A stretch of 5,440 bases of DNA from an uncultured Bacilli bacterium. Its GTDB lineage: Bacteria > Bacillota_I > Bacilli_A > RF39 > UBA660. Below, one piece after another: positions 1-4,875 of this stretch (positions are counted from its first letter, which is position 1; each line of letters starts with the position of its first letter). Both the position numbers and the translations under genes were made by a program. A model generated the notes under the pieces. That model saw only the letters and a program-made list of their open reading frames with translations, was not told the origin of the DNA and did no database searches. The stretch spans positions 1 to 5,440 of the forward strand of contig CAJONL010000051.1 of assembly GCA_905235875.1 (NCBI GenBank). Direction: 5' to 3'.

Positions 1-378
1 ATAGAAAATATTAATAATGATTATGATTTATTTAAATCCGGTCTTATTATATATAATAGTAAATTAAAAGGAGAAAAAGTTCATAAACTAGCATCCAACA
101 TTGATATTATGCCTACTCTACTTAATATGTTTGGTATTGAATATGATTCAAGAATTATTACAGGGAAAGATATAATGTCTAATAGTCAAGGTATAGTAAT
201 ATTTAACAATCATAGTTTCTTAATAGATGAAGGCTTTTATAATCCAATTAATAACACTTTTACCGGAAATATGTATTATAAAGATTTAAATAAAATTAAA
301 GAGGAAGTAAATAATAAATTTAGTGTATCTAATATTATTTTAAATAAAAACTATTATAATTATTTACTTCCCAATTAA
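1..378 (+). CDS. LTA synthase / alkaline phosphatase-superfamily sulfatase, C-terminal part only
   Basis: This open frame is already running at base 1 and ends at TAA 376-378, so it is the last 125 residues of a longer protein. The Met at base 109 is internal and not a start. The stretch 'IDIMPTLLNMFGIEYDSR' followed by 'GKDIMSN' matches the conserved tail of the sulfatase domain (PF00884) in lipoteichoic acid synthases, where 'D(I/V)xPTLLxLxGI' is followed by 'GxDLxS'. Family members are membrane proteins with an extracellular catalytic domain that transfers glycerol-phosphate from phosphatidylglycerol to lipoteichoic acid; some homologues act as primases or other phosphotransferases. The metal ligands and catalytic Thr would lie before the window, so activity and exact subfamily cannot be judged. 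The gene stands alone on the + strand here and is followed at once by an intrinsic terminator. I am fairly sure of the superfamily and less sure of a strict LtaS role. Confidence 0.8.
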   Translation: MENINNDYDLFKSGLIIYNSKLKGEKVHKLASNIDIMPTLLNMFGIEYDSRIITGKDIMSNSQGIVIFNNHSFLIDEGFYNPINNTFTGNMYYKDLNKIKEEVNNKFSVSNIILNKNYYNYLLPN

Positions 379-425
379 AGGTTTTATAACCTTTATGATA
401 GCTATCAAAGTAGCTATCTTTTTTT
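377..425 (+). terminator. Intrinsic terminator of the sulfatase gene (two hairpins, U7 tract)
   Basis: A first hairpin overlaps the stop codon: AAAGGTT 377-383, loop TTAT, AACCTTT 388-394. The main hairpin pairs GATAGCTA 397-404 with TAGCTATC 411-418 around a 6-nt loop and runs directly into seven T (419-425). There is no T tract on the opposite strand, so it should act only on + strand transcripts. Its right arm contains the stop codon (414-416) of the convergent gene on the - strand. Confidence 0.85.
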
Positions 426-884
426 GACATCATCTACTGATTGCTCTTTGTTTTTATTATTTGAAATACTTAAGTCTTTGCGAAACTCAATTTCTTCATC
501 AATATTAGGATTTCCAGCTTCATCTTGAAAATTATGTACTTCAAAAGCTTCGACTAAGAGTTCATCAGGCATGAATAAGTCACTATTTCGTTGAACCATT
601 TTAAGTAAACTTGGTATATAGATTTCAAATATTAAAAGATTATTTAAAATCATTTTACCACTAGAATCTCTTATAGCAAATTGTTCTATTGGTTTACCAT
701 TAGGATTACTCTTGCCTTCGATGATGTTTACGTATACTAGCTGATTAAAATCACTAAGATGATTAAAAGAGATACTTTTCTTTTCAAATGAATAAAGAAC
801 TTTACTCAAAAAATTTTCTCTAGTTAAATTACGATATATTATGTTATGGCTAGATATACATTTTGATGTTTTAATATTTCTCAC
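414..884 (-). CDS. Unrecognised protein, possibly a PD-(D/E)XK transposase-like remnant; start codon uncertain
   Basis: The open frame runs to TAG at 414-416 and gives about 153-156 residues. I cannot name the family with confidence. Residues 20-78 ('RENFLSKVLY', then 'LVYVNI', then 'LLIFEIYIPSLLKM') recall in order and spacing the part after the nuclease core of PD-(D/E)XK-family transposases/Rpn-like proteins, with a helix, a strand and a final 'LxxxxIxLPKL' strand. The E-x-Q catalytic core expected upstream is absent, so if the match is right this is only the C-terminal half. The tail from about residue 105 is acidic, polar and rich in Asn and Lys. The first possible start, GTG 882-884, lies inside the SD sequence itself and is unlikely. 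The codon 8 nt after GGAGG is ATT (873-875). TTG further in is another option but has no SD. It could be a live gene with a rare start, or one whose ATG has mutated. No intrinsic terminator follows on this strand. Confidence 0.5.
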   Translation of the reverse strand: MRNIKTSKCISSHNIIYRNLTRENFLSKVLYSFEKKSISFNHLSDFNQLVYVNIIEGKSNPNGKPIEQFAIRDSSGKMILNNLLIFEIYIPSLLKMVQRNSDLFMPDELLVEAFEVHNFQDEAGNPNIDEEIEFRKDLSISNNKNKEQSVDDVKKR

Positions 885-890
885 CTCCCC
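881..890 (-). promoter_or_regulatory. Near-perfect Shine-Dalgarno with no standard start codon at the right distance
   Basis: On the - strand the bases read GGGGAGGTGA, close to the ideal complement of the 16S rRNA 3' end. The in-frame codon 8 nt beyond GGAGG is ATT (873-875). No ATG, GTG or TTG in any frame sits 5-10 nt downstream. The nearest ATG, in another frame at the tail of 'TCAAAATG', is followed by a stop after three codons. This site argues against GTG 882-884 as the start. Confidence 0.7.
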
Positions 891-898
891 AAGAAAAA

Positions 899-927
899 AA
901 TATATAGAAAAAAAATAGCTTTGTAAA
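899..927 (-). promoter_or_regulatory. Probable sigma-A promoter of the 414-884 gene
   Basis: On the - strand TTTACA (922-927) and TATATT (899-904) are separated by exactly 17 nt; each matches five of six consensus bases. Transcription would begin near base 892, which puts the SD at the very 5' end of the mRNA and leaves a leader of under 20 nt. The high AT content makes chance matches common, so this is good but not conclusive. Confidence 0.5.
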
Positions 928-939
928 ATCGGTATTTTT

Positions 940-974
940 AATAATTATTATACATTTTAAAATGAATAATTATT
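940..974. repeat. Nested palindrome cluster upstream of the promoter
   Basis: Two identical copies of the 10-bp palindrome AATAATTATT (940-949 and 965-974) flank a 12-bp palindrome CATTTTAAAATG (953-964). The copies start 25 bp apart and lie 13-47 bp upstream of the -35 box at 922-927. The arrangement could be a pair of operator half-units or an AT-rich UP element. There are no GC pairs to make a stable hairpin apart from the C/G ends of the central palindrome, and in DNA this AT-rich some of it may be chance. Confidence 0.4.
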
Positions 975-1002
975 TTTCACCAAAGCAAAAATAAAATTAC
1001 AT

Positions 1003-1033
1003 AAAAAAATTTGGGTAGTTTTTGCCCAAATTT
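1003..1033 (-). terminator. Intrinsic terminator of the yebC-tcdA-dfx operon
   Basis: A 9-bp stem pairs AAATTTGGG (1007-1015) with CCCAAATTT (1025-1033) around a 9-nt loop. Read on the - strand the stem ends in a run of seven T (complement of 1003-1009 plus the stem end), about 45 nt after the dfx stop. On the + strand the tail is a weaker ATTATTTT, so leftward termination is the better reading. Confidence 0.75.
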
Positions 1034-1076
1034 ATTATTTTATACTTTTTTTCACTTTTTTACTACTTTACACTTT

Positions 1077-1445
1077 TTATTCAACTACTATTTTCCATAA
1101 ACCATGTTTATTACAATAAGAATATACTTCTGCACCTTTAACATATTTAAATGAAAAAGTAGCTTCCTCACCTGGGTTAAATATTGTTTTAATTTCAGTG
1201 TTATCTGACACAACCTTAATCCAGTTTATGAAGTGATCTTCATCCATAACGTGATTTACTTTTACATAAACCATATCACCCTTTATTTCACAAACTGGTA
1301 AATGTTTTTCAAAAGATGCATCTACACTATTTTCCTTTACTTCACTCATTTTAGTATTACAACAATTAATACCACAATCATTACAATTACAATCTTCTAA
1401 TACTTCTACTAAAGCATTACATTTCACACATTTTAATAATTTCAT
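1077..1445 (-). CDS. dfx: Desulfoferrodoxin (superoxide reductase, two-iron type)
   Basis: Reduces superoxide to hydrogen peroxide without making oxygen, using electrons usually supplied by rubredoxin; it is a cytoplasmic defence enzyme of anaerobes. The 122 residues have the usual two-domain form. The N-terminal rubredoxin-like centre I shows C6-x2-C9 and the C28-C29 pair. The catalytic centre II ligands are all visible: H48 in 'EKHLPV', H65 and H71 in 'NHVMDEDHF', and C111 and H114 in 'YCNKHGLW', with the conserved K47 before the first His. The loop between C9 and C28 is longer than I expect for the family (18 residues, not about 15) and holds three extra cysteines, C19, C21 and C24. The usual HPM is HVM. 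The ATG overlaps the tcdA stop (ATGA), and its SD lies inside the last tcdA codons, so translation is probably coupled. It is the last gene of the operon. Confidence 0.93.
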   Translation of the reverse strand: MKLLKCVKCNALVEVLEDCNCNDCGINCCNTKMSEVKENSVDASFEKHLPVCEIKGDMVYVKVNHVMDEDHFINWIKVVSDNTEIKTIFNPGEEATFSFKYVKGAEVYSYCNKHGLWKIVVE

Positions 1446-2122
1446 TTATTTTCCTCCCATATTTTATTTACTATATAACTTGTTATAATAAGACCGGCTG
1501 TTGGTGGTACAAAACTATTTGATGCAATAACTTTACCCCTTCTTATAGGCAGTTCTTTAGAACATAAACAGTTTATCTTACCTTCAATATTATTATCCTT
1601 TATATATTTACGTAGTATTCTAGCTACTGGATCATTTTTAGTTTTTTTAAGATCCACTATTTCAAAATCTAATGGATTCATACGATTACCTGTACCCATA
1701 GATGTAATAAAATCTATATTTTTGTCTAAACATTTAGTAATTATTAAACATTTAGTATCAATAGTATCCTGAGCATCCACAAGAAAATCTATCCTTTTAT
1801 CAAATAATAAATCTATATTTGATTCATCTATAAACTCTGAAATAATATTTATTTTTATATCATCTCTAATAGACTTTATTCTCTTTTTAAACTCCTCTGT
1901 TTTTAGTTTACCTATATTATCCCTTGTTGCAATTATTTGTCTATTAATATTAGATATATCAATAGTATCACTATCTACAATTGTAATAGTACCTATTCCA
2001 GAACGTACTAAGGATTCTACTACATATCCACCTACTCCTCCGAGTCCTATAACTAATACATGTGTATTATTAAGCTTATTTAAGCTCTTTTTCCCAATTA
2101 ATAATTCTAATCTATCAAACAT
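1442..2122 (-). CDS. tcdA: tRNA threonylcarbamoyladenosine dehydratase (ThiF/E1-like)
   Basis: Converts t6A at position 37 of ANN-decoding tRNAs into the cyclic form ct6A by ATP-dependent dehydration; E1-like enzymes of this type adenylate a carboxylate. Visible motifs in order are the nucleotide-binding GLGGVG (26-31), D50/D52 after the second strand, 'SNINRQ' (57-62), 'GKLK' (71-74), 'DAQD' (116-119) with K124, 'SMGTGNR' (140-146), and the TcdA signature 'DLKKTKNDPVAR' (156-167). The C-terminal 'FVPPTAGL' is also typical. At 226 residues it is shorter than E. coli TcdA (about 268), lacking mostly C-terminal sequence, as many Bacillota members do. The start 'MFDRLELLIG' fits the family N-terminus. 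It begins 1 nt after the yebC stop with no strong SD, so it is probably translated by re-initiation. The full TcdA motif set argues against a ThiF of thiamine/molybdopterin synthesis or of an anti-phage system. Confidence 0.9.
   Translation of the reverse strand: MFDRLELLIGKKSLNKLNNTHVLVIGLGGVGGYVVESLVRSGIGTITIVDSDTIDISNINRQIIATRDNIGKLKTEEFKKRIKSIRDDIKINIISEFIDESNIDLLFDKRIDFLVDAQDTIDTKCLIITKCLDKNIDFITSMGTGNRMNPLDFEIVDLKKTKNDPVARILRKYIKDNNIEGKINCLCSKELPIRRGKVIASNSFVPPTAGLIITSYIVNKIWEENK
1453..1458 (-). promoter_or_regulatory. Ribosome binding site of dfx inside tcdA
   Basis: GGGAGG on the - strand sits 7 nt before the dfx ATG at 1443-1445. It falls within the final codons of tcdA, which fixes the dfx start and suggests dfx can recruit its own ribosomes as well as use those finishing tcdA. 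Confidence 0.8.
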
Positions 2123-2123
2123 A

Positions 2124-2846
2124 TTAATCTAACTCTAAATTATGGTAAACATTTGTTACATCATCCAAATCTTCTAGAGCTTCGATTAGACCAAGTACTT
2201 TTTCACTCTTTTCACTATCAAGCTTCATATAATTTGATGGTATAAATCTTACTTCATTCATTAAAATCTCAGTTACTCCTTCTTTTTCAAGAGCATTATT
2301 CATATCAGTAAAATTACTTTCATCAGTTATTATTTCATATGAATCATCACTTACGGAAAAATCTAATGCATCATTATCAAGAGCTATACCCATAATCATA
2401 TCTTCGTCATATTTTTTATCAATTAATATGATTCCTTTTTTAGAGAATAAATATGAAACAGATCCATCAGTACCAAGGTTACCACCTCTTTTAGTAAAGG
2501 TGCTTCTAACTAAAGATGCCGTTCTATTACGATTATCTGTTAAACAATCTACCATCACTGCAACACCACCACTTGCATATCCTTCGTAACGAATAAACTC
2601 ATAGTTCTCTCCAGATGCACTTTTTGTTGCTTTATCTATAGCTGCTTGTATTTTATCTTTAGGCATATTTTCAGCTTTAGCTTTATCTACTATCATACGT
2701 AGTGAAGGATTAGTACTTGGATCTCCATCTGATCCTTTTGCTGCAACATATATTTCTTTAGCAAGCTTTTGAAATACTTTACCACGCTCAGCATCAATTA
2801 ATCCTTTCTTTCTTTTAATTGTTGACCACTTAGAATGTCCACTCAT
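2124..2846 (-). CDS. yebC: YebC/PmpR/TACO1 family protein
   Basis: Full-length at 240 residues. The hallmark N-terminus 'MSGHSKWSTIKRKKG' is followed by 'DAERGKVFQKL', then 'NPSLRMIVDKAKAENMPKD', and the central 'YEGYASGGVAV' and 'DNRNRTAS' blocks with 'GGNLGTDGSVSYLF', all diagnostic. The family is annotated as DNA-binding transcriptional regulators, but the mitochondrial homologue TACO1 and more recent bacterial work tie it to the ribosome, helping synthesis through difficult stretches such as consecutive prolines; I regard a translation role as more likely. The third domain is acidic, as usual. The start is set by AGGAGTGA (2851-2858) placed 7 nt before the ATG. It is first in the operon with tcdA and dfx, transcribed from a promoter in the divergent region. 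Putting a translation factor beside a tRNA-modifying enzyme fits a decoding theme. Confidence 0.95.
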   Translation of the reverse strand: MSGHSKWSTIKRKKGLIDAERGKVFQKLAKEIYVAAKGSDGDPSTNPSLRMIVDKAKAENMPKDKIQAAIDKATKSASGENYEFIRYEGYASGGVAVMVDCLTDNRNRTASLVRSTFTKRGGNLGTDGSVSYLFSKKGIILIDKKYDEDMIMGIALDNDALDFSVSDDSYEIITDESNFTDMNNALEKEGVTEILMNEVRFIPSNYMKLDSEKSEKVLGLIEALEDLDDVTNVYHNLELD

Positions 2847-2867
2847 AATATCACTCCTAACGGTATA

Positions 2868-2896
2868 ATTATACTATAAAATTATTAAAATTTAAA
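2868..2896 (-). promoter_or_regulatory. Probable promoter of yebC-tcdA-dfx
   Basis: On the - strand TTTAAA (2891-2896) is 17 nt from a perfect TATAAT (2868-2873), about 22 nt upstream of the yebC ATG. The -10 box is embedded in a perfect 12-bp palindrome, GTATAATTATAC (2863-2874). The 11-mer AGTATAATTAT that includes it occurs again 38 bp upstream (2903-2913). A repressor binding the palindrome would cover the -10 box; that is inference. Confidence 0.55.
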
Positions 2897-2913
2897 GTAT
2901 TAATAATTATACT
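2885..2913 (+). promoter_or_regulatory. Possible promoter of the 2941 membrane-protein gene
   Basis: TTAAAA (2885-2890) and TATACT (2908-2913) are 17 nt apart on the + strand, with 27 nt from the -10 to the ATG. The -35 abuts that of the divergent yebC promoter, so the two could not easily be occupied together. The -35 match is weak (four of six) and the region is almost pure AT. Confidence 0.35.
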
Positions 2914-2940
2914 TAATCATATATTAAATTAGGTGAACAT

Positions 2941-3294
2941 ATGAAAAGTATTATAAAAAGTCTATCTATTACATTTGTTTTAATTATTATTATGTCTTTA
3001 TTTTTACATTTACTTACTAATTTTAATCTAATTAATAATTACATTTATAGAATACTATTAGTAATTATTATATCAATAATTATATTTATAAATTCACTTT
3101 TGTTAGGTAAAAAAGAAAAAGAAAAAGCATACATCACAGGATTAAAGTATGGAGGCATTACTATAGCTTTTATGTTTTTAATATCTGTACTACTATTTAG
3201 AAATATATCAAGTTATATGATTATCTATTATTTTATAATTTTATTAGTAAGTATTACAGGAAGTGTTATAGGTATAAATATGAAAAAAAGTTAG
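2941..3294 (+). CDS. TIGR04086/YrzE-like four-helix membrane protein
   Basis: A 117-residue hydrophobic protein with four predicted membrane segments at about residues 5-25, 35-56, 68-86 and 92-112. A short charged loop 'GKKEKEKAY' precedes 'ITGLKYGG', and the protein ends 'GSVIGINMKK'. This pattern (two helices, a small-residue/Lys loop, a Gly-rich third helix start, and a final helix ending G-x-x-x-G-x-N) resembles the TIGR04086 family, which includes B. subtilis YrzE; its function is unknown. TAGGTGA (2930-2936), with its GG pair 7 nt before the ATG, supports this start. It is a single-gene unit, divergent from yebC and convergent with hemW, with its own terminator overlapping the stop codon. 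The family call rests on topology and a few motifs, so another small membrane protein is possible. Confidence 0.65.
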   Translation: MKSIIKSLSITFVLIIIMSLFLHLLTNFNLINNYIYRILLVIIISIIIFINSLLLGKKEKEKAYITGLKYGGITIAFMFLISVLLFRNISSYMIIYYFIILLVSITGSVIGINMKKS

Positions 3295-3316
3295 ATTACT
3301 AACTTTTTATTTTATT
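3283..3316. terminator. Bidirectional intrinsic terminator between convergent genes
   Basis: A 10-bp stem pairs AAAAAGTTAG (3285-3294) with CTAACTTTTT (3299-3308) around loop ATTA. On the + strand it ends in T5 followed by ATTTT. On the - strand it ends in T7 (complement of 3283-3289). It contains the stop codon of the 2941 gene and lies 21 nt past the hemW stop, so it can end both transcripts. Confidence 0.85.
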
Positions 3317-3328
3317 TATATATCTTTT

Positions 3329-4390
3329 TTATTCTATAAAGTCACAAAGTATATAATTAGATACAAATAGATCATCTTCTTTTATATAATACCTATCATT
3401 ATATTTAACTAAGTTTTTAGTATCAAATACATCTTCTATATTAGTATTATATCTTTTTTTAAACTCACTATTACTAACACCATCTGTTTTTCTTAATCCC
3501 AGTATCATAAAGTTTTCCATATCTATTTTTTTAGTTATAATTTCTTCATCTAATCTATAATTTCCATTAATATAATTAGTAATACTTCGAGTATTATTAT
3601 ATCTAATATTTCGAATAAACCCTGAAGATCCCAACCCAAAGCCATAGTACTTATTATTATTCCAATATGTTAAATTATGGTTCGAACTATATCCTTCTTT
3701 AGAAAAACTACTTATTTCATAATGATTATAACCATTATTTTTTAAAGTACTACAGATTAAATCATACATATCACGTAATATCTCATCACTTTGTTCTTTA
3801 TAATTATTTACTTTTAAAATAGTATTATCCTCTAAGATTAAACTATATATCGATATATGAGGAACATTTAAATCTAAAAAACTTTTTAAATCTTTTTTTA
3901 AATCATTTATACTTTCGCAATTTACTCCATATATTAAATCTATATTAATATTAGAAAAATACTTTTTACATTGTTTTATTCTACTTACTACATCACTATT
4001 ATTCCTACCTAATATTTTAAGTACATTATCATTAAATGATTCTATTCCAATAGAAAGTCTATTTACTTTATTATTTTTTAAAAATATTAAAAGTTCTTTA
4101 TTTATATCATTTATATTACACTCAAAAGTCATTTCATAGTCACTTGCAATATTTAATTTATCAACAATACTAAATAATAATTTTAACTCATCAATGCTCA
4201 AAGAAGAAGGAGTACCTCCCCCTATATATATTGTTTTAAGTATATCATTTTTATAGTATTTATTTATTTCTTTTTTTAATGCATATAAATACTCTTTTAC
4301 ATATTTTTTGTTATAATACATTTTACAAAAATCACAGTAATAGCATATATTATTACAAAACGGAATATGAATATATAAGCTCTCTATCAT
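3329..4390 (-). CDS. hemW: Radical SAM protein HemW (heme chaperone, coproporphyrinogen oxidase-like)
   Basis: HemW binds heme and a 4Fe-4S cluster and is thought to deliver heme to membrane proteins; it is often misnamed HemN. The 353 residues carry the radical SAM cluster motif C12-x3-C16-x2-C19 in 'PFCNNICYYCDF', GGGTPS (57-62), 'FECN' (89-92), 'RLSIGIESF' (111-119), 'IDLIYG' (150-155), 'HISIYSLILEDNT' (178-190) and 'YEISSFS' (224-230) through 'HNLTYW' (238-243), in HemW order. Departures from the usual form are Glu where 'GVQSF' normally has Gln (E117), an extra Cys at 22, 'GVNCES' where 'GLPGQT' is common, and 'GLGSSGF' where a 'GxGAHS' form is usual. GAAAGG (4398-4403) sits 7 nt before the ATG, and the ATG overlaps the preceding gene's TGA by 4 nt. 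It is last in the lepA unit; lepA-hemW linkage is common in Bacillota. No heme-synthesis gene is visible here. Confidence 0.92.
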   Translation of the reverse strand: MIESLYIHIPFCNNICYYCDFCKMYYNKKYVKEYLYALKKEINKYYKNDILKTIYIGGGTPSSLSIDELKLLFSIVDKLNIASDYEMTFECNINDINKELLIFLKNNKVNRLSIGIESFNDNVLKILGRNNSDVVSRIKQCKKYFSNINIDLIYGVNCESINDLKKDLKSFLDLNVPHISIYSLILEDNTILKVNNYKEQSDEILRDMYDLICSTLKNNGYNHYEISSFSKEGYSSNHNLTYWNNNKYYGFGLGSSGFIRNIRYNNTRSITNYINGNYRLDEEIITKKIDMENFMILGLRKTDGVSNSEFKKRYNTNIEDVFDTKNLVKYNDRYYIKEDDLFVSNYILCDFIE

Positions 4391-4875
4391 TTTCTTACCT
4401 TTCTTTTTTCAAATGCATTTAATATATCTTTTTGATAATAATCAATAAAATTTCTTACTTCTTGATTATTATATTTATTTAAAATAATATTTATTTCTTC
4501 ATTATTTAAATAATAACCACTTATAAGTCTTATTATTGAATTAACTCCCTTATTTAAAACTATATTAAGTATTTCATCTCTAGTTAGTGTTTTTATTAGT
4601 TTTATATTACTTGATGCATACATATCATAGTAATCATTATAAATATCATCATATTTATCTAAAACTCCATATCCATATACTTGACAAACAATGGTATTTT
4701 TATCAAAACCATCATAATATCTAAAAACATCTTCAAGATTCTTACAAAAATGAAATCCATTTTTATGAAATTTTATTGAGCCATATACTTTATATTCTTT
4801 ATTTAATTCATAAGTATTTCCATACCTATCCATCATATTATTAAATGCTTTAAAACCAGTTATACTACTCATCAT
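4387..4875 (-). CDS. DUF7666-like protein inserted between lepA and hemW
   Basis: A 162-residue soluble protein with no signal peptide or membrane segment. The N-terminal half, 'ITGFKAFN' (5-12), then '[15 protein letters not shown]' and '[18 protein letters not shown]' (39-56), matches my memory of the DUF7666 pattern (K-G-F/Y, then 'GKTYEHEGEIK', then 'GFHACENPLDVLNYY'), a family of unknown function frequent in phages and mobile regions. A strand-rich '[10 protein letters not shown]' follows. The C-terminal 60 residues are helical and polar and end with basic 'EKRKVRK'. Two start codons stand in tandem (4873-4875 and 4870-4872). The first overlaps the end of lepA by 11 nt and the stop overlaps hemW by 4 nt, with a poorly spaced GAGG 12 nt upstream, so it is probably translated by coupling. 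Base composition looks like its neighbours. No catalytic role can be assigned. Confidence 0.6.
   Translation of the reverse strand: MMSSITGFKAFNNMMDRYGNTYELNKEYKVYGSIKFHKNGFHFCKNLEDVFRYYDGFDKNTIVCQVYGYGVLDKYDDIYNDYYDMYASSNIKLIKTLTRDEILNIVLNKGVNSIIRLISGYYLNNEEINIILNKYNNQEVRNFIDYYQKDILNAFEKRKVRK

Noticed and set aside
109..378. A complete 89-residue protein starting at the Met codon 109
   Set aside because: The frame is open to base 1 and the conserved sulfatase motif starts before that Met; no SD precedes it.
882..884. GTG as the start of the leftmost - strand gene
   Set aside because: It is part of the SD sequence GGGGAGGTGA, leaving no spacing for initiation.
885..1076. A small RNA or riboswitch in the spacer
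   Set aside because: Apart from the terminator hairpin there is no GC-containing structure or recognisable conserved element.
1036..1080. Repeated ACTTTTT units as a short tandem repeat or operator
   Set aside because: The spacing is irregular and the units are T-rich; it looks like low-complexity trailer between dfx and its terminator.
1442..2122. ThiF-like protein as part of an anti-phage (CBASS or ubiquitin-like) system
   Set aside because: It has the TcdA signature motifs, is single-domain, and has no cyclase, effector, E2 or JAB partner beside it.
1442..4389. Mycoplasma-type code with TGA as Trp
   Set aside because: TGA ends tcdA and the DUF7666-like gene at sensible places with the next start overlapping, and Trp is encoded by TGG.
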